Source: Saprospiraceae bacterium
Lineage (GTDB): Bacteria > Bacteroidota > Bacteroidia > Chitinophagales > Saprospiraceae
Length of the DNA stretch: 6,637 nucleotides
Assembly: GCA_020852155.1 (NCBI GenBank)
Contig: JADZBJ010000194.1
Coordinates: 1-6,637 of the forward strand
Direction: 5' to 3'
Within the stretch, counting starts at the first letter, position 1, and each line of letters begins with the position of its first letter. Under the pieces are notes generated by a model that had not been told where the DNA came from, searched no databases, and was given only the letters and a program-made list of their open reading frames with translations. The translations under genes and the position numbers were made by a program. Below, one piece after another: positions 1 through 6,025 of the stretch.

Positions 1-752
1 AGCACCTTGATGCCACGTTGATGGCAGTCAGCAATCAAATCGCGCAGGTCTTCATTGCTGCCAAAACGGCGATCAACCCGATAATGATCGGTCACCGCAT
101 AGCCGTGATAGGATTCAGAAGGCTGGTCGTTCTCCAGTTCGGGATTGAGCCAGACAGCGGTAACACCCAAATCCTGGACATAATCGAGGTGATTGCGAAT
201 ACCTTTCAGGTCGCCGCCATGTCGCCCCACCAACGAGTCGCGTTGCAGGCCCTGGCGCATTCCGGCGATATTGTCGTTGTTTGGGTCGCCATTGGAAAAT
301 CGGTCGGGAAAGATGAGGTACACCACGTCTTTGCTCGAAACACCCATCGGACGGTGTGCGCTCCGTTCCATGATCTTGAACGGGTAAGTAAACACCTGAC
401 TGCCCTTGTAGAACACCAGCGGCACTGTTTGAGGCGGCGCCTTACTGCCGATTTCAAGTGTTACAAACACATAATTGGGGCTTTCCGCCTTTTCGACACT
501 GACGAGTTTTACCTTTTTTGCAGGCCCTAGTTTGCACTCAAAACTGCCCACATCCTTGCGATGCACCAGAATCTCCACGCGGTTGTGTTTTAACCCTGTC
601 CACCAACTGGCGGGTTCGACGCGAAGGGCTTCATCCTCAATGGCTGAAACTGTACGCGGCGCCATGGCCTTGCGATGTGAATTTCCGGCAAGGTGATGCT
701 TGCACGATGCCGAAAATGGCAACAGGAGCAATAAAAACAGGGTAAGACGCAT
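1..752 (-). CDS. Secreted GH13 cyclomaltodextrinase / neopullulanase-like alpha-amylase, N-terminal part (cut by left edge)
   Basis: The reading frame opens at an ATG (752-750) and stays open to the left edge, giving 250 codons. Residues 1-16 are a hydrophobic signal peptide (MRLTLFLLLLLPFSAS) followed by Cys17-Lys, which could be a lipoprotein site although the -3 residue is Ser rather than the usual Leu. About residues 40-130 resemble the N-terminal immunoglobulin-like domain of cyclomaltodextrinases, with VEPASWWTGLKHNRVEILVH as the recognisable start. The GH13 barrel begins near 140 (DVVYLIFPDRFSNGD), followed by HGGDLKGI (178-185), GVTAVWLNP (196-204) and YHGYAVTDHY (215-224). The edge falls at GIKV, just before the expected DxxxNH region, so no catalytic residue is visible. 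Family knowledge suggests cleavage of cyclodextrins, pullulan or maltooligosaccharides outside the cytoplasm, as in SusA-type starch use; substrate cannot be read here. It lies downstream of the dipeptidase gene on the same strand, across the heptad arrays. Family assignment is confident; exact specificity is not. Confidence 0.9.
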   Translation of the reverse strand, partial: MRLTLFLLLLLPFSASCKHHLAGNSHRKAMAPRTVSAIEDEALRVEPASWWTGLKHNRVEILVHRKDVGSFECKLGPAKKVKLVSVEKAESPNYVFVTLEIGSKAPPQTVPLVFYKGSQVFTYPFKIMERSAHRPMGVSSKDVVYLIFPDRFSNGDPNNDNIAGMRQGLQRDSLVGRHGGDLKGIRNHLDYVQDLGVTAVWLNPELENDQPSESYHGYAVTDHYRVDRRFGSNEDLRDLIADCHQRGIKV

Positions 753-753
753 G

Positions 754-823
754 GTGAGTTGTTAGTGGTAAGTGATTAGTGGTAAGCGGTTAGTGATGAG
801 TGGTAAGAGGTTAGTGATTAGCG
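754..823 (+). repeat. Heptad tandem array, left arm
   Basis: From 761 to 823 the plus strand reads as nine back-to-back 7-mers: GTTAGTG, GTAAGTG, ATTAGTG, GTAAGCG, GTTAGTG, ATGAGTG, GTAAGAG, GTTAGTG, ATTAGCG. The consensus is roughly RTWAGTG. A tenth, more degenerate unit (GTGAGTT) sits at 754-760. There is no slippage in phase across the array. It ends one base short of the amylase start codon, so it fills the stretch where that gene's leader and ribosome-binding site would lie. It faces a second array at 863-911. Phase and units were read directly; origin and function are unknown. Confidence 0.9.
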
Positions 824-911
824 GTAAATTTTTACATAACTGTTTCATTATCAAAAATTTACCACTTAACTCTAATCACTTACCTCTTACCGCTAACCAC
901 TCACCTCTCAT
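775..911. other. Long imperfect inverted repeat / hairpin built from the two heptad arrays
   Basis: The arms 775-833 and 853-911 are in register without gaps. The tip stem is perfect for 11 bp (GGTAAATTTTT at 823-833 against AAAAATTTACC at 853-863) and encloses a 19-nt AT-rich loop at 834-852. Outward from the tip, the seven heptad pairs have 14 mismatches in 49 positions, giving about 45 of 59 paired overall by manual count, before allowing G-U pairs. It is not a canonical intrinsic terminator because the tip is AT-rich and no U-tract follows the outer end. It could still end or stabilise dipeptidase mRNA or modulate the downstream amylase message. Confidence 0.8.
863..911 (-). repeat. Heptad tandem array, right arm (inverted relative to the left arm)
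   Basis: Read on the minus strand from 911 to 863, seven consecutive 7-mers appear: ATGAGAG, GTGAGTG, GTTAGCG, GTAAGAG, GTAAGTG, ATTAGAG, TTAAGTG. They belong to the same family as the left arm but in opposite orientation. The array starts four bases after the TAA stop of the dipeptidase gene (stop at 918-916). The order of variants differs from the left arm, so this is not a simple recent inverted duplication. Confidence 0.88.
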
Positions 912-915
912 TAAA

Positions 916-2307
916 TTATTTCTTTTTCATGTCGGCGTAGTACCGATAGAAATAAGGAATGGTTTCGATGCCTTTGTAGTAGTTGAACAGGCCGTAATGC
1001 TCGTTTGGCGAGTGGATGTCATCAGAATCGAGGCCAAAGCCCATGAGTACTGATTTGGCTTTCAACACCTGATCGAACATGGCCACGATTGGGATGCTGC
1101 CGCCGCCGCGCTGCGGGAGCGGTTTTTTACCATAGGCTTGTTCCATTGCTTTTTCTGCGGCTTTGTACTCCACCGAATCGGTCGGCACAACAACCGGGTA
1201 GCCGCCGTGATGCGGTTTAACTTTGACCTTGACACCCTTGGGAGCCAGTTTTTCAAAGTGCTTCTGGAACAATTTTTCAATTTTTTCAGGATCCTGATCC
1301 GGCACCAGGCGCATGGAGATTTTGGCGAAAGCCTTTGAGGGCAATACGGTTTTGGCCCCTTCGCCGATGTAGCCGCCCCACATACCGTTCACATCCAGCG
1401 TAGGGCGAATGCCTGTGCGTTCGATGGTGGTAAAGCCTTTTTCACCCATGACTTCAGCAATGCCGAGGTCTTGCGCATAGGCTTTTTCATCAAATGGCGC
1501 AGCATTCATCATGGTGCGTTCCTTTTTGCTGACTTTCAGCACGTCGTCGTAGAAACCTTCCACTGTGACACGGCGTTTGACGTCGTGCAGGGATGCGATC
1601 ATCTGACACAGCACATTGACCGGATTGGCCACCGCACCGCCATAAACGCCTGAGTGGAGGTCGCGATTCGGGCCGGTTACTTCTACTTCCATGTAGCACA
1701 AGCCGCGGAGGCCTACTGTCAGGCTGGGCGTATTGTTGTCAATGACGCTGGTATCGGAAATCAGAACGACATCGCAGGAGAGCAGTTTTTTGTTTTCCTT
1801 GCAAAACTTCTCCAGGTTTTTGGAACCGACCTCTTCTTCACCTTCAATCATGAATTTGACATTGCAGGTCAATGCCTGGTGCTGCATCATGGCCTCGAAG
1901 GCTTTCACGTGCATGAAGAATTGTCCTTTGTCATCGCAGGCGCCACGGGCAAAAATGGCTCCTTGCGGATGCAGTTTGGTTTTCTTGACCACTGGCTCGA
2001 ATGGCGGGCTGTCCCACAGGTCGAGCGGGTCGGCGGGCTGCACGTCGTAGTGTCCGTACACCAAAACGGTTGGCGCCTTGGGGTCAAGCATTTTTTCGCC
2101 GTAAACGATGGGGTGTCCGGCTGTTTCATAAATTTTCACTTCATCGGCGCCGGCAGCGCGGAGGTGCGCAGCCGTGGCCTCAGCCATGCGACGAACATCG
2201 CCAGCATATTTAGGGTCTGCGCTGACAGAAGGGATGCGCAGCAAATCGAGTAATTCGTCCAGAAACCGCTGTTTATTGGCTTCGAGATATGGTTTAAGTT
2301 CTTTCAT
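916..2307 (-). CDS. M20 family metallo-dipeptidase (carnosinase / cytosolic non-specific dipeptidase type)
   Basis: This complete 463-residue protein has the usual length for the M20 dipeptidases related to CNDP2. It predicts a cytosolic two-zinc exopeptidase that splits dipeptides and perhaps other short peptides. All expected catalytic positions are visible: His86 in GHYDVQ with Asp88, bridging Asp125 in GACDDKG, general base Glu158 and ligand Glu159 in EGEEEVGS, Asp185 in LISDT, and His432 in DDIHSPNE. The lid/dimerisation domain is inserted at about 200-320 and begins with GLRGLCYMEVEVTG; it carries His218 in RDLHSGVYGG, which in relatives reaches the partner subunit's active site. GGGSIPIV (401-408) is the conserved C-terminal loop. 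There is no signal peptide. The ATG at 2307-2305 is chosen because the N-terminal helix MKELKPYLEANKQRFLDEL matches the family start; no clear Shine-Dalgarno precedes it. A candidate promoter lies at 2395-2402. The gene is divergent from meaB and upstream of the amylase gene. Natural substrate is not deducible. Confidence 0.93.
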   Translation of the reverse strand: MKELKPYLEANKQRFLDELLDLLRIPSVSADPKYAGDVRRMAEATAAHLRAAGADEVKIYETAGHPIVYGEKMLDPKAPTVLVYGHYDVQPADPLDLWDSPPFEPVVKKTKLHPQGAIFARGACDDKGQFFMHVKAFEAMMQHQALTCNVKFMIEGEEEVGSKNLEKFCKENKKLLSCDVVLISDTSVIDNNTPSLTVGLRGLCYMEVEVTGPNRDLHSGVYGGAVANPVNVLCQMIASLHDVKRRVTVEGFYDDVLKVSKKERTMMNAAPFDEKAYAQDLGIAEVMGEKGFTTIERTGIRPTLDVNGMWGGYIGEGAKTVLPSKAFAKISMRLVPDQDPEKIEKLFQKHFEKLAPKGVKVKVKPHHGGYPVVVPTDSVEYKAAEKAMEQAYGKKPLPQRGGGSIPIVAMFDQVLKAKSVLMGFGLDSDDIHSPNEHYGLFNYYKGIETIPYFYRYYADMKKK

Positions 2308-2394
2308 GCGTGATGGAAAATAGTTTGGATAAGAAAAGCGTGTAAAGTTAGAGCCACTGAAGCGAATGCGGATTTAACGGTGAAAAAAAATATC

Positions 2395-2402
2395 CAAAAC
2401 TA
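2395..2402 (-). promoter_or_regulatory. Candidate Bacteroidota -7 element for the dipeptidase gene
   Basis: The minus strand reads TAGTTTTG, an exact match to the TAnnTTTG element recognised by the primary sigma factor of Bacteroidota. It would give a start of transcription near 2388-2390 and a leader of about 80 nt before the ATG at 2307. No good TTTG/TTG -33 element is seen at the usual distance, so the call is tentative. A GTTCTCG / CGAGAAC inverted repeat lies immediately upstream. Confidence 0.4.
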
Positions 2403-2404
2403 TT

Positions 2405-2438
2405 GTTCTCGAACACATTTTACCCCTTCAGCGAGAAC
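2405..2438. promoter_or_regulatory. Spaced 7-bp inverted repeat (possible operator)
   Basis: GTTCTCG at 2405-2411 and CGAGAAC at 2432-2438 are perfect inverted 7-mers separated by 20 bp. They cover the region directly upstream of the minus-strand TAGTTTTG element, where RNA polymerase or a dimeric regulator would bind. Seven-base inverted matches can arise by chance in such a region, so confidence is low. Confidence 0.3.
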
Positions 2439-2439
2439 C

Positions 2440-2473
2440 CTACTCTCCGTATTCGCGCGAATACGGAGAGTAG
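2440..2473. promoter_or_regulatory. 34-bp perfect palindrome upstream of meaB
   Basis: The two 17-bp half-sites are exactly complementary with no spacer. The left half is CTACTCTCCGTATTCGC and the centre is CGCG (2455-2458). Base pairing stops at 2439/2474. It lies between the divergent dipeptidase and meaB genes and ends three bases before the plus-strand TATATTTG element, so it overlaps where a -33 box would be (TTCG at 2452-2455). That placement fits a repressor or activator operator. Other readings are a cruciform-forming element or an RNA hairpin if transcription starts further upstream. Confidence 0.85.
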
Positions 2474-2476
2474 AGA

Positions 2477-2484
2477 TATATTTG
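2477..2484 (+). promoter_or_regulatory. Candidate Bacteroidota -7 promoter element for meaB
   Basis: TATATTTG matches TAnnTTTG exactly. A weak -33 candidate, TTCG at 2452-2455, lies 21 bp upstream inside the palindrome. Transcription would begin around 2490, leaving a leader of only about 15 nt before the TTG start codon at 2506. The short leader and absent Shine-Dalgarno are compatible with Bacteroidota initiation. Confidence 0.55.
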
Positions 2485-2505
2485 TGAGAAACAATTGTAT
2501 CAACA

Positions 2506-3513
2506 TTGAGCAACCGTCGCACCCTTCCCGACCCCGGCCAATTGGCCAACGCCATTCGAACTGGCGACCGCGTAGCGCTGGGTCGCGCCATTACGTTCAC
2601 CGAAAGCGCCAGGCCTGAGCACCAGGCCCTGTCGCGCGCAGTCATCAGCGAATTACTGTCAACACCTGCCTCCCGGCAAACGCTTCGAATTGCCATCACC
2701 GGCGCGCCAGGGGCTGGCAAAAGCACCCTGATAGAAGCCTTCGGTCTATACCTGATCGAACAGGGACATCGTGTGGCGGTGTTGGCCATTGACCCGAGCA
2801 GTCAGGTCAGCGGCGGAAGTATTTTGGGCGACAAAACGCGCATGGAACAATTATCTATCCATGATTCGGCATTTATTCGGCCTTCACCCTCCGGCGATTC
2901 GCTGGGCGGCGTGGCGCGCAAAACCCGAGAAAGCACCCTGCTCGTCGAGGCTGCCGGTTACGACATCGTGCTGGTTGAAACCGTTGGCGTAGGGCAAAGT
3001 GAAACGGCTGCGCATAGTATGACCGATCTTTTTCTATTGCTGCTGTTGCCTGGCGCCGGCGATGAACTTCAGGGCATCAAACGGGGCATTGTCGAAATGG
3101 CCGATCTGCTGTTTGTCAACAAAGCCGATGGCGAACGCGGCGCGCTGGCTCAGGAGGCGCGCAGGCATTACGCCAACGCCACACACCTGCTGCCATCCAA
3201 GCCCTCCGGCTGGGCGCCTCGTGTGCTGACGGGTTCGGCCATCGAGCATCAGGGCATCAGCGAGTTGTGGTCAGGTATTCAGGCTTTTGTCCAACTAACC
3301 CGCAGCAATGGATATTTCGAACAAAATCGTCAACAACAGGCAGCATATTGGCTGAAAGAGGCCCTTCAGGATGGCTTGTATCAGTTGTTCTATACCCATG
3401 ACGCCGTGCGCCAGTCGTTAAATGCCGTAGAAAAAGAAGTGCTGGCCGGGCGTATGTCGCCATTCGCAGCAGCGGAACAGGTGCTGGAGGTGTTTAGGGG
3501 GAGTTCTGTGTAA
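2506..3513 (+). CDS. meaB: MeaB/ArgK-type GTPase, chaperone of methylmalonyl-CoA mutase
   Basis: The protein is 335 residues, the normal length of this SIMIBI-class G protein family. Family members bind B12-dependent acyl-CoA mutases (methylmalonyl-CoA or isobutyryl-CoA mutase), gate adenosylcobalamin loading with GTP hydrolysis and protect the enzyme from inactivation in the cytosol. Visible motifs are a Walker A P-loop GAPGAGKST (66-74), DPSS (96-99), GGSILGDKTRM (103-113), the switch segment SGDSLGGVARKTRE (129-142), ETVGVGQSE (158-166), and base-specifying NKAD (205-208). The C-terminal helical dimerisation region begins near 255. The start is taken as TTG (2506) because there is no in-frame ATG before residue 113, a stop (TGA at 2485) lies just upstream, and the residues from about 14 onward already match relatives. 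No mutase gene is in the window, so the partner must be elsewhere. The older argK name reflects a withdrawn arginine-transport kinase role. Confidence 0.93.
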   Translation: MSNRRTLPDPGQLANAIRTGDRVALGRAITFTESARPEHQALSRAVISELLSTPASRQTLRIAITGAPGAGKSTLIEAFGLYLIEQGHRVAVLAIDPSSQVSGGSILGDKTRMEQLSIHDSAFIRPSPSGDSLGGVARKTRESTLLVEAAGYDIVLVETVGVGQSETAAHSMTDLFLLLLLPGAGDELQGIKRGIVEMADLLFVNKADGERGALAQEARRHYANATHLLPSKPSGWAPRVLTGSAIEHQGISELWSGIQAFVQLTRSNGYFEQNRQQQAAYWLKEALQDGLYQLFYTHDAVRQSLNAVEKEVLAGRMSPFAAAEQVLEVFRGSSV

Positions 3514-3548
3514 CCAATCCTCCGTCCCCACCCTCACCTCATCCACCC
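3514..3548. other. Pyrimidine-rich stretch after meaB, G-rich on the minus strand
   Basis: This short spacer between the meaB stop and the 80-bp repeats is almost all C and T on the plus strand. On the minus strand it has G-runs (GGGTGG, GAGG, GAGGG, GGGG), which could form a two-layer G-quadruplex. No terminator hairpin with a T-tract is seen for meaB. Confidence 0.4.
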
Positions 3549-3760
3549 AAATCAAAAAAATCCGCCCATTCCGCGTCCTCACCACGAAGGCACTAAGGAT
3601 CACGAAGAGACACCAAGAAAATCCGCACAAATCAAAAAAATCCGCCCAATCCGCGTCCTCACCACGAAGACACAAAGGATCACAAAGAGCCACTAAGAAA
3701 ATTCGGGTAAATCAAAAAAATCCGCGTAAATCCGCGTTCAAATATCCGCCCAATCCGCGT
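3549..3760. repeat. 80-bp tandem repeat, two copies plus a partial third, filling a convergent intergenic region
   Basis: Copies lie at 3549-3628 and 3629-3708 with a period of exactly 80 bp and about 88% identity (10 differences by hand). A third, divergent partial copy runs from 3709 to 3760. Each unit has two modules: AAATCAAAAAAATCCGCCC followed by an ATCCGCGTCCTCA segment, then four CACnAAG words spaced 8-10 bp (for example CACGAAGA, CACAAAGGAT, CACAAAGAGC, CACTAAGAAA). The third copy keeps only the ATCCGCG part, repeated four times (ATCCGCG or ATCCGCC). The array ends exactly at the TAA of the DUF5916 gene (3763-3761). I recall similar CACGAAGACACAAAG / ATCCGCG intergenic repeats in many environmental bacterial genomes, but cannot search for them here. 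It has no coding potential I would accept and no transposase nearby. Confidence 0.9.
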
Positions 3761-6025
3761 TTAAACGTTCAACCAATACACCACTTTCAGCACCAGCGTT
3801 TTGTCCTTGTGTGCAAAGAATCGAGCGCCGGGACGGTCTTTTATCCGCTCGGCAAAGGAGTTGTTCGTATAGACCAAAAACATATCCGACACCGGCGCAA
3901 AACGCCATTGCAGGCGAGCATTGATGTTGAAGTTGTTGGCCTGCGTATTATACTGGAAAAACGAACTGAAAAACAGATTTTTCCGGAAGGCTAATTCCAT
4001 GCGCGGGCCGATCAACCAGAAATCAGCGCTGGCGTAGGGCTTTGGCAACTGAATGCTGTTGTAACTCCACAACACCGAAAACAGGCCAATGGGCTGCAAG
4101 CGATACGCCAGTCGCCCGTCAATATTGAAAATGTGGCCATTGTAGTATTCGCCGGCGATAAAGGCCATTTCTCCCTGAATGTCGGATGATGTACCAGTGA
4201 AAATTTCTCCCTGAAACGAGTGGTAGGTATATCCGCCAATCGGCAATGCCGCTGATTCGTTCAGGTTCGTCGGATCGAATGGTTCGAGCAAATAAGTATA
4301 ATCCTGAACAGCCCGCAGGAAAACGCCACCCTGCTTTTGAAACACCATACCAGCATAAGCCCGCCAACTCCTGTCCGTTTGAAAACCGTCTATGCCGAAA
4401 GTGTAGTCGCCATTTACCCCTAATTCATAATTGGCGACGTATTTGGCCGCCAGGCCGCGTTTGGGGTACAGGTACATGCCAGCGCCGGGAAAGAAACTTT
4501 GAAGGCCGGGCCGCGGAACATAGCCCGCTTCGGAGCGGTAGGTAGAGTCAATGCGAATATAGCCCAGGTTGGCCGTCCAGAAGCGGTCGCGATAGCCCAG
4601 GAAACTGGCCAGGGTGCTGCCCCGGCGCTCCGCATCAGGCGAGAACGAACGATGGTAATAGGCCTCGCCTTCCCAGCGGTTATCTTTTGAATACAGGTTG
4701 TACTCCAGACCAGCCACCCGATTCCAGGGTTGCCAACCGGATTTTTGCGCGTCGGACAAGTCGCCCAGTGCGTTTTGCTTGTTCACAAAAACCCCGCTAA
4801 TGGTGCTGCGGTTAAAGACCTTTTGTTGTATAGTTGCTACCGTGAAATTGGCAGCCGGCAAAACGGATGTCGAGTCCCAGTCGCGGCGGCGCGTTTGCAT
4901 GTTCAGCAGGCCGATGCGCAGGTTGTCGCTGACTTTTCCGCTGAGGCGAGCGCCCGCCAGAATGGGCACCTTTTCCAGGCGTTCTTTCACGGGGTTGTAG
5001 CCCAGACCAACGCGCCGACTGAAAAATGGCCGCGTATTCGGAAAGCCGAACATGGCAAACAAGTCGCGATTTTCTAGGAAAAACTGCCTTGTTTCAGGAA
5101 AAAACAACTCGAAACGGCTCAGGTTAGCCACCTGACGATCTACTTCTACCTGACTGAAATCGGGGTTGATGGTCAGGTCGAGGTTCAGGCCCGGCGTCAG
5201 GGCAATTTTGGCGTCGCCACCGGCCTGAATAGCACTGCTGTGCACGACCTTCGTCAGTTCGAGGCTGTTTTCATTGCGCAGAAATTCACTGGCGTAATTG
5301 GCATTCACATAGGGAATCAGCGAAATGTTCATGCCGGGTTTTGGCGGAGGCGTTTCCCAGATCAATTGCCCTGCAAAAGGCAGCGTCACAGGATGGTATT
5401 GAAACGGAACGGGCGCCCAAACGCTGGTTTCAAAATCCTTGACCTTGGTGCGCACCAACTGAAGTCCCCAGATATTTTGACCGTCGGCCACGTTGTAACG
5501 CAGGGTTTTAAACGGCAGGGCCATTTCGATGGTCCAGTAATCGTCATAGTTCTGCACGGCGCTAAACCAGCGGTTATCCCATTCGTAACTCGTGGTATTG
5601 CCATTGGAAATCAGTCCTTCGCGCTGCACATTATACGGACTGACGCCGAACATAAAACCGTTGAGGCCGTCGCGCGTCGGGTCGAGTACGATATTCAAAA
5701 CGTCGGTGGTGCCGGGGCCGTAGTCGCGGCGTAGGCTTTGCACAGTGTAATCTGCTTTTTTCTGGTAGCAAACGGCGCCGATGTACAGGTTTTTATCGTC
5801 GAAGGCCACTTTGACGATGGTCGGGAAACGGGAATAGGCCGTATCGTTCGGGAAGATGAGTTTGAAGCGCTCACGGGTGCTGTCAACCTGCCAGCAGGGT
5901 TCGTTTAACAAGCCGTCGAGGGTAATCAGCGTAGCCGTTTTGCGGGCAGTCAGTTGGTAGTCGGCGTTCTGGGCGTGCAGAGAAGCGGCCAGCAGGCAAG
6001 AGAGGAGGAGTAAATAACGGAGCAT
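3761..6025 (-). CDS. CBM9-like domain plus DUF5916 protein, predicted outer-membrane beta-barrel
   Basis: The frame extends 21 codons further upstream to 6088, but the ATG at 6025-6023 is preferred because it starts a good signal peptide (MLRYLLLLSCLLAASLHAQ, cleavage near residue 19). That gives 754 residues. About 28-225 resemble the family 9 carbohydrate-binding fold: ITLDGLLNEPCW (34-45), VKVAFDDKNLYIGAVCY (71-87), DVLNIVLDP (108-116), EMALPFKTLRY (167-177). The DUF5916 hallmark follows at about 285-325: DLTINPDFSQVEVDRQVANL then FELFFPETRQFFLENRDLF. The remainder, to residue 754, is alternating aromatic/polar strands, consistent with a beta-barrel, ending KTLVLKVVYWLNV. Members are often labelled hydrolases without biochemical proof; no catalytic residues are identifiable. 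A role in binding or passage of glycans or other polymers at the outer membrane is only inferred. It is preceded by a histidine kinase gene on the same strand, 92 bp upstream, and is convergent with meaB across the 80-bp repeats. Confidence 0.88.
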   Translation of the reverse strand: MLRYLLLLSCLLAASLHAQNADYQLTARKTATLITLDGLLNEPCWQVDSTRERFKLIFPNDTAYSRFPTIVKVAFDDKNLYIGAVCYQKKADYTVQSLRRDYGPGTTDVLNIVLDPTRDGLNGFMFGVSPYNVQREGLISNGNTTSYEWDNRWFSAVQNYDDYWTIEMALPFKTLRYNVADGQNIWGLQLVRTKVKDFETSVWAPVPFQYHPVTLPFAGQLIWETPPPKPGMNISLIPYVNANYASEFLRNENSLELTKVVHSSAIQAGGDAKIALTPGLNLDLTINPDFSQVEVDRQVANLSRFELFFPETRQFFLENRDLFAMFGFPNTRPFFSRRVGLGYNPVKERLEKVPILAGARLSGKVSDNLRIGLLNMQTRRRDWDSTSVLPAANFTVATIQQKVFNRSTISGVFVNKQNALGDLSDAQKSGWQPWNRVAGLEYNLYSKDNRWEGEAYYHRSFSPDAERRGSTLASFLGYRDRFWTANLGYIRIDSTYRSEAGYVPRPGLQSFFPGAGMYLYPKRGLAAKYVANYELGVNGDYTFGIDGFQTDRSWRAYAGMVFQKQGGVFLRAVQDYTYLLEPFDPTNLNESAALPIGGYTYHSFQGEIFTGTSSDIQGEMAFIAGEYYNGHIFNIDGRLAYRLQPIGLFSVLWSYNSIQLPKPYASADFWLIGPRMELAFRKNLFFSSFFQYNTQANNFNINARLQWRFAPVSDMFLVYTNNSFAERIKDRPGARFFAHKDKTLVLKVVYWLNV

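Noticed and set aside
18..530. 170-residue plus-strand open frame across the left gene
   Set aside because: It is antisense to the GH13 gene, whose signal peptide and domain motifs are clear; the plus-strand product has no recognisable domain.
754..911. CRISPR array or ordinary rho-independent terminator
   Set aside because: Units are 7 bp with no spacers, so it is not CRISPR. The tip stem is AT-rich and the T-run is inside the stem rather than after it, so it is not a canonical terminator.
1654..2253. 199-residue plus-strand open frame
   Set aside because: It lies wholly antisense to the dipeptidase gene, which has every catalytic motif; no independent family features are seen.
2400..2789. 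129-residue minus-strand open frame spanning the palindrome and the start of meaB
   Set aside because: It runs antisense to the conserved MeaB N-terminus and P-loop region, and part of it is just the translated palindrome.
3418..3693. 91-residue minus-strand open frame over the 80-bp repeats
   Set aside because: It is a translation of the tandem repeat plus the antisense end of meaB. The repeated peptide pattern mirrors the DNA repeat, and I see no coding evidence.
3549..3760. CRISPR array or insertion sequence
   Set aside because: The 80-bp units are contiguous and alike throughout, without unique spacers, and there is no transposase, terminal inverted repeat or target duplication visible.
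5240..5734. 164-residue plus-strand open frame
   Set aside because: It is antisense to the CBM9/DUF5916 gene and has no recognisable motif.
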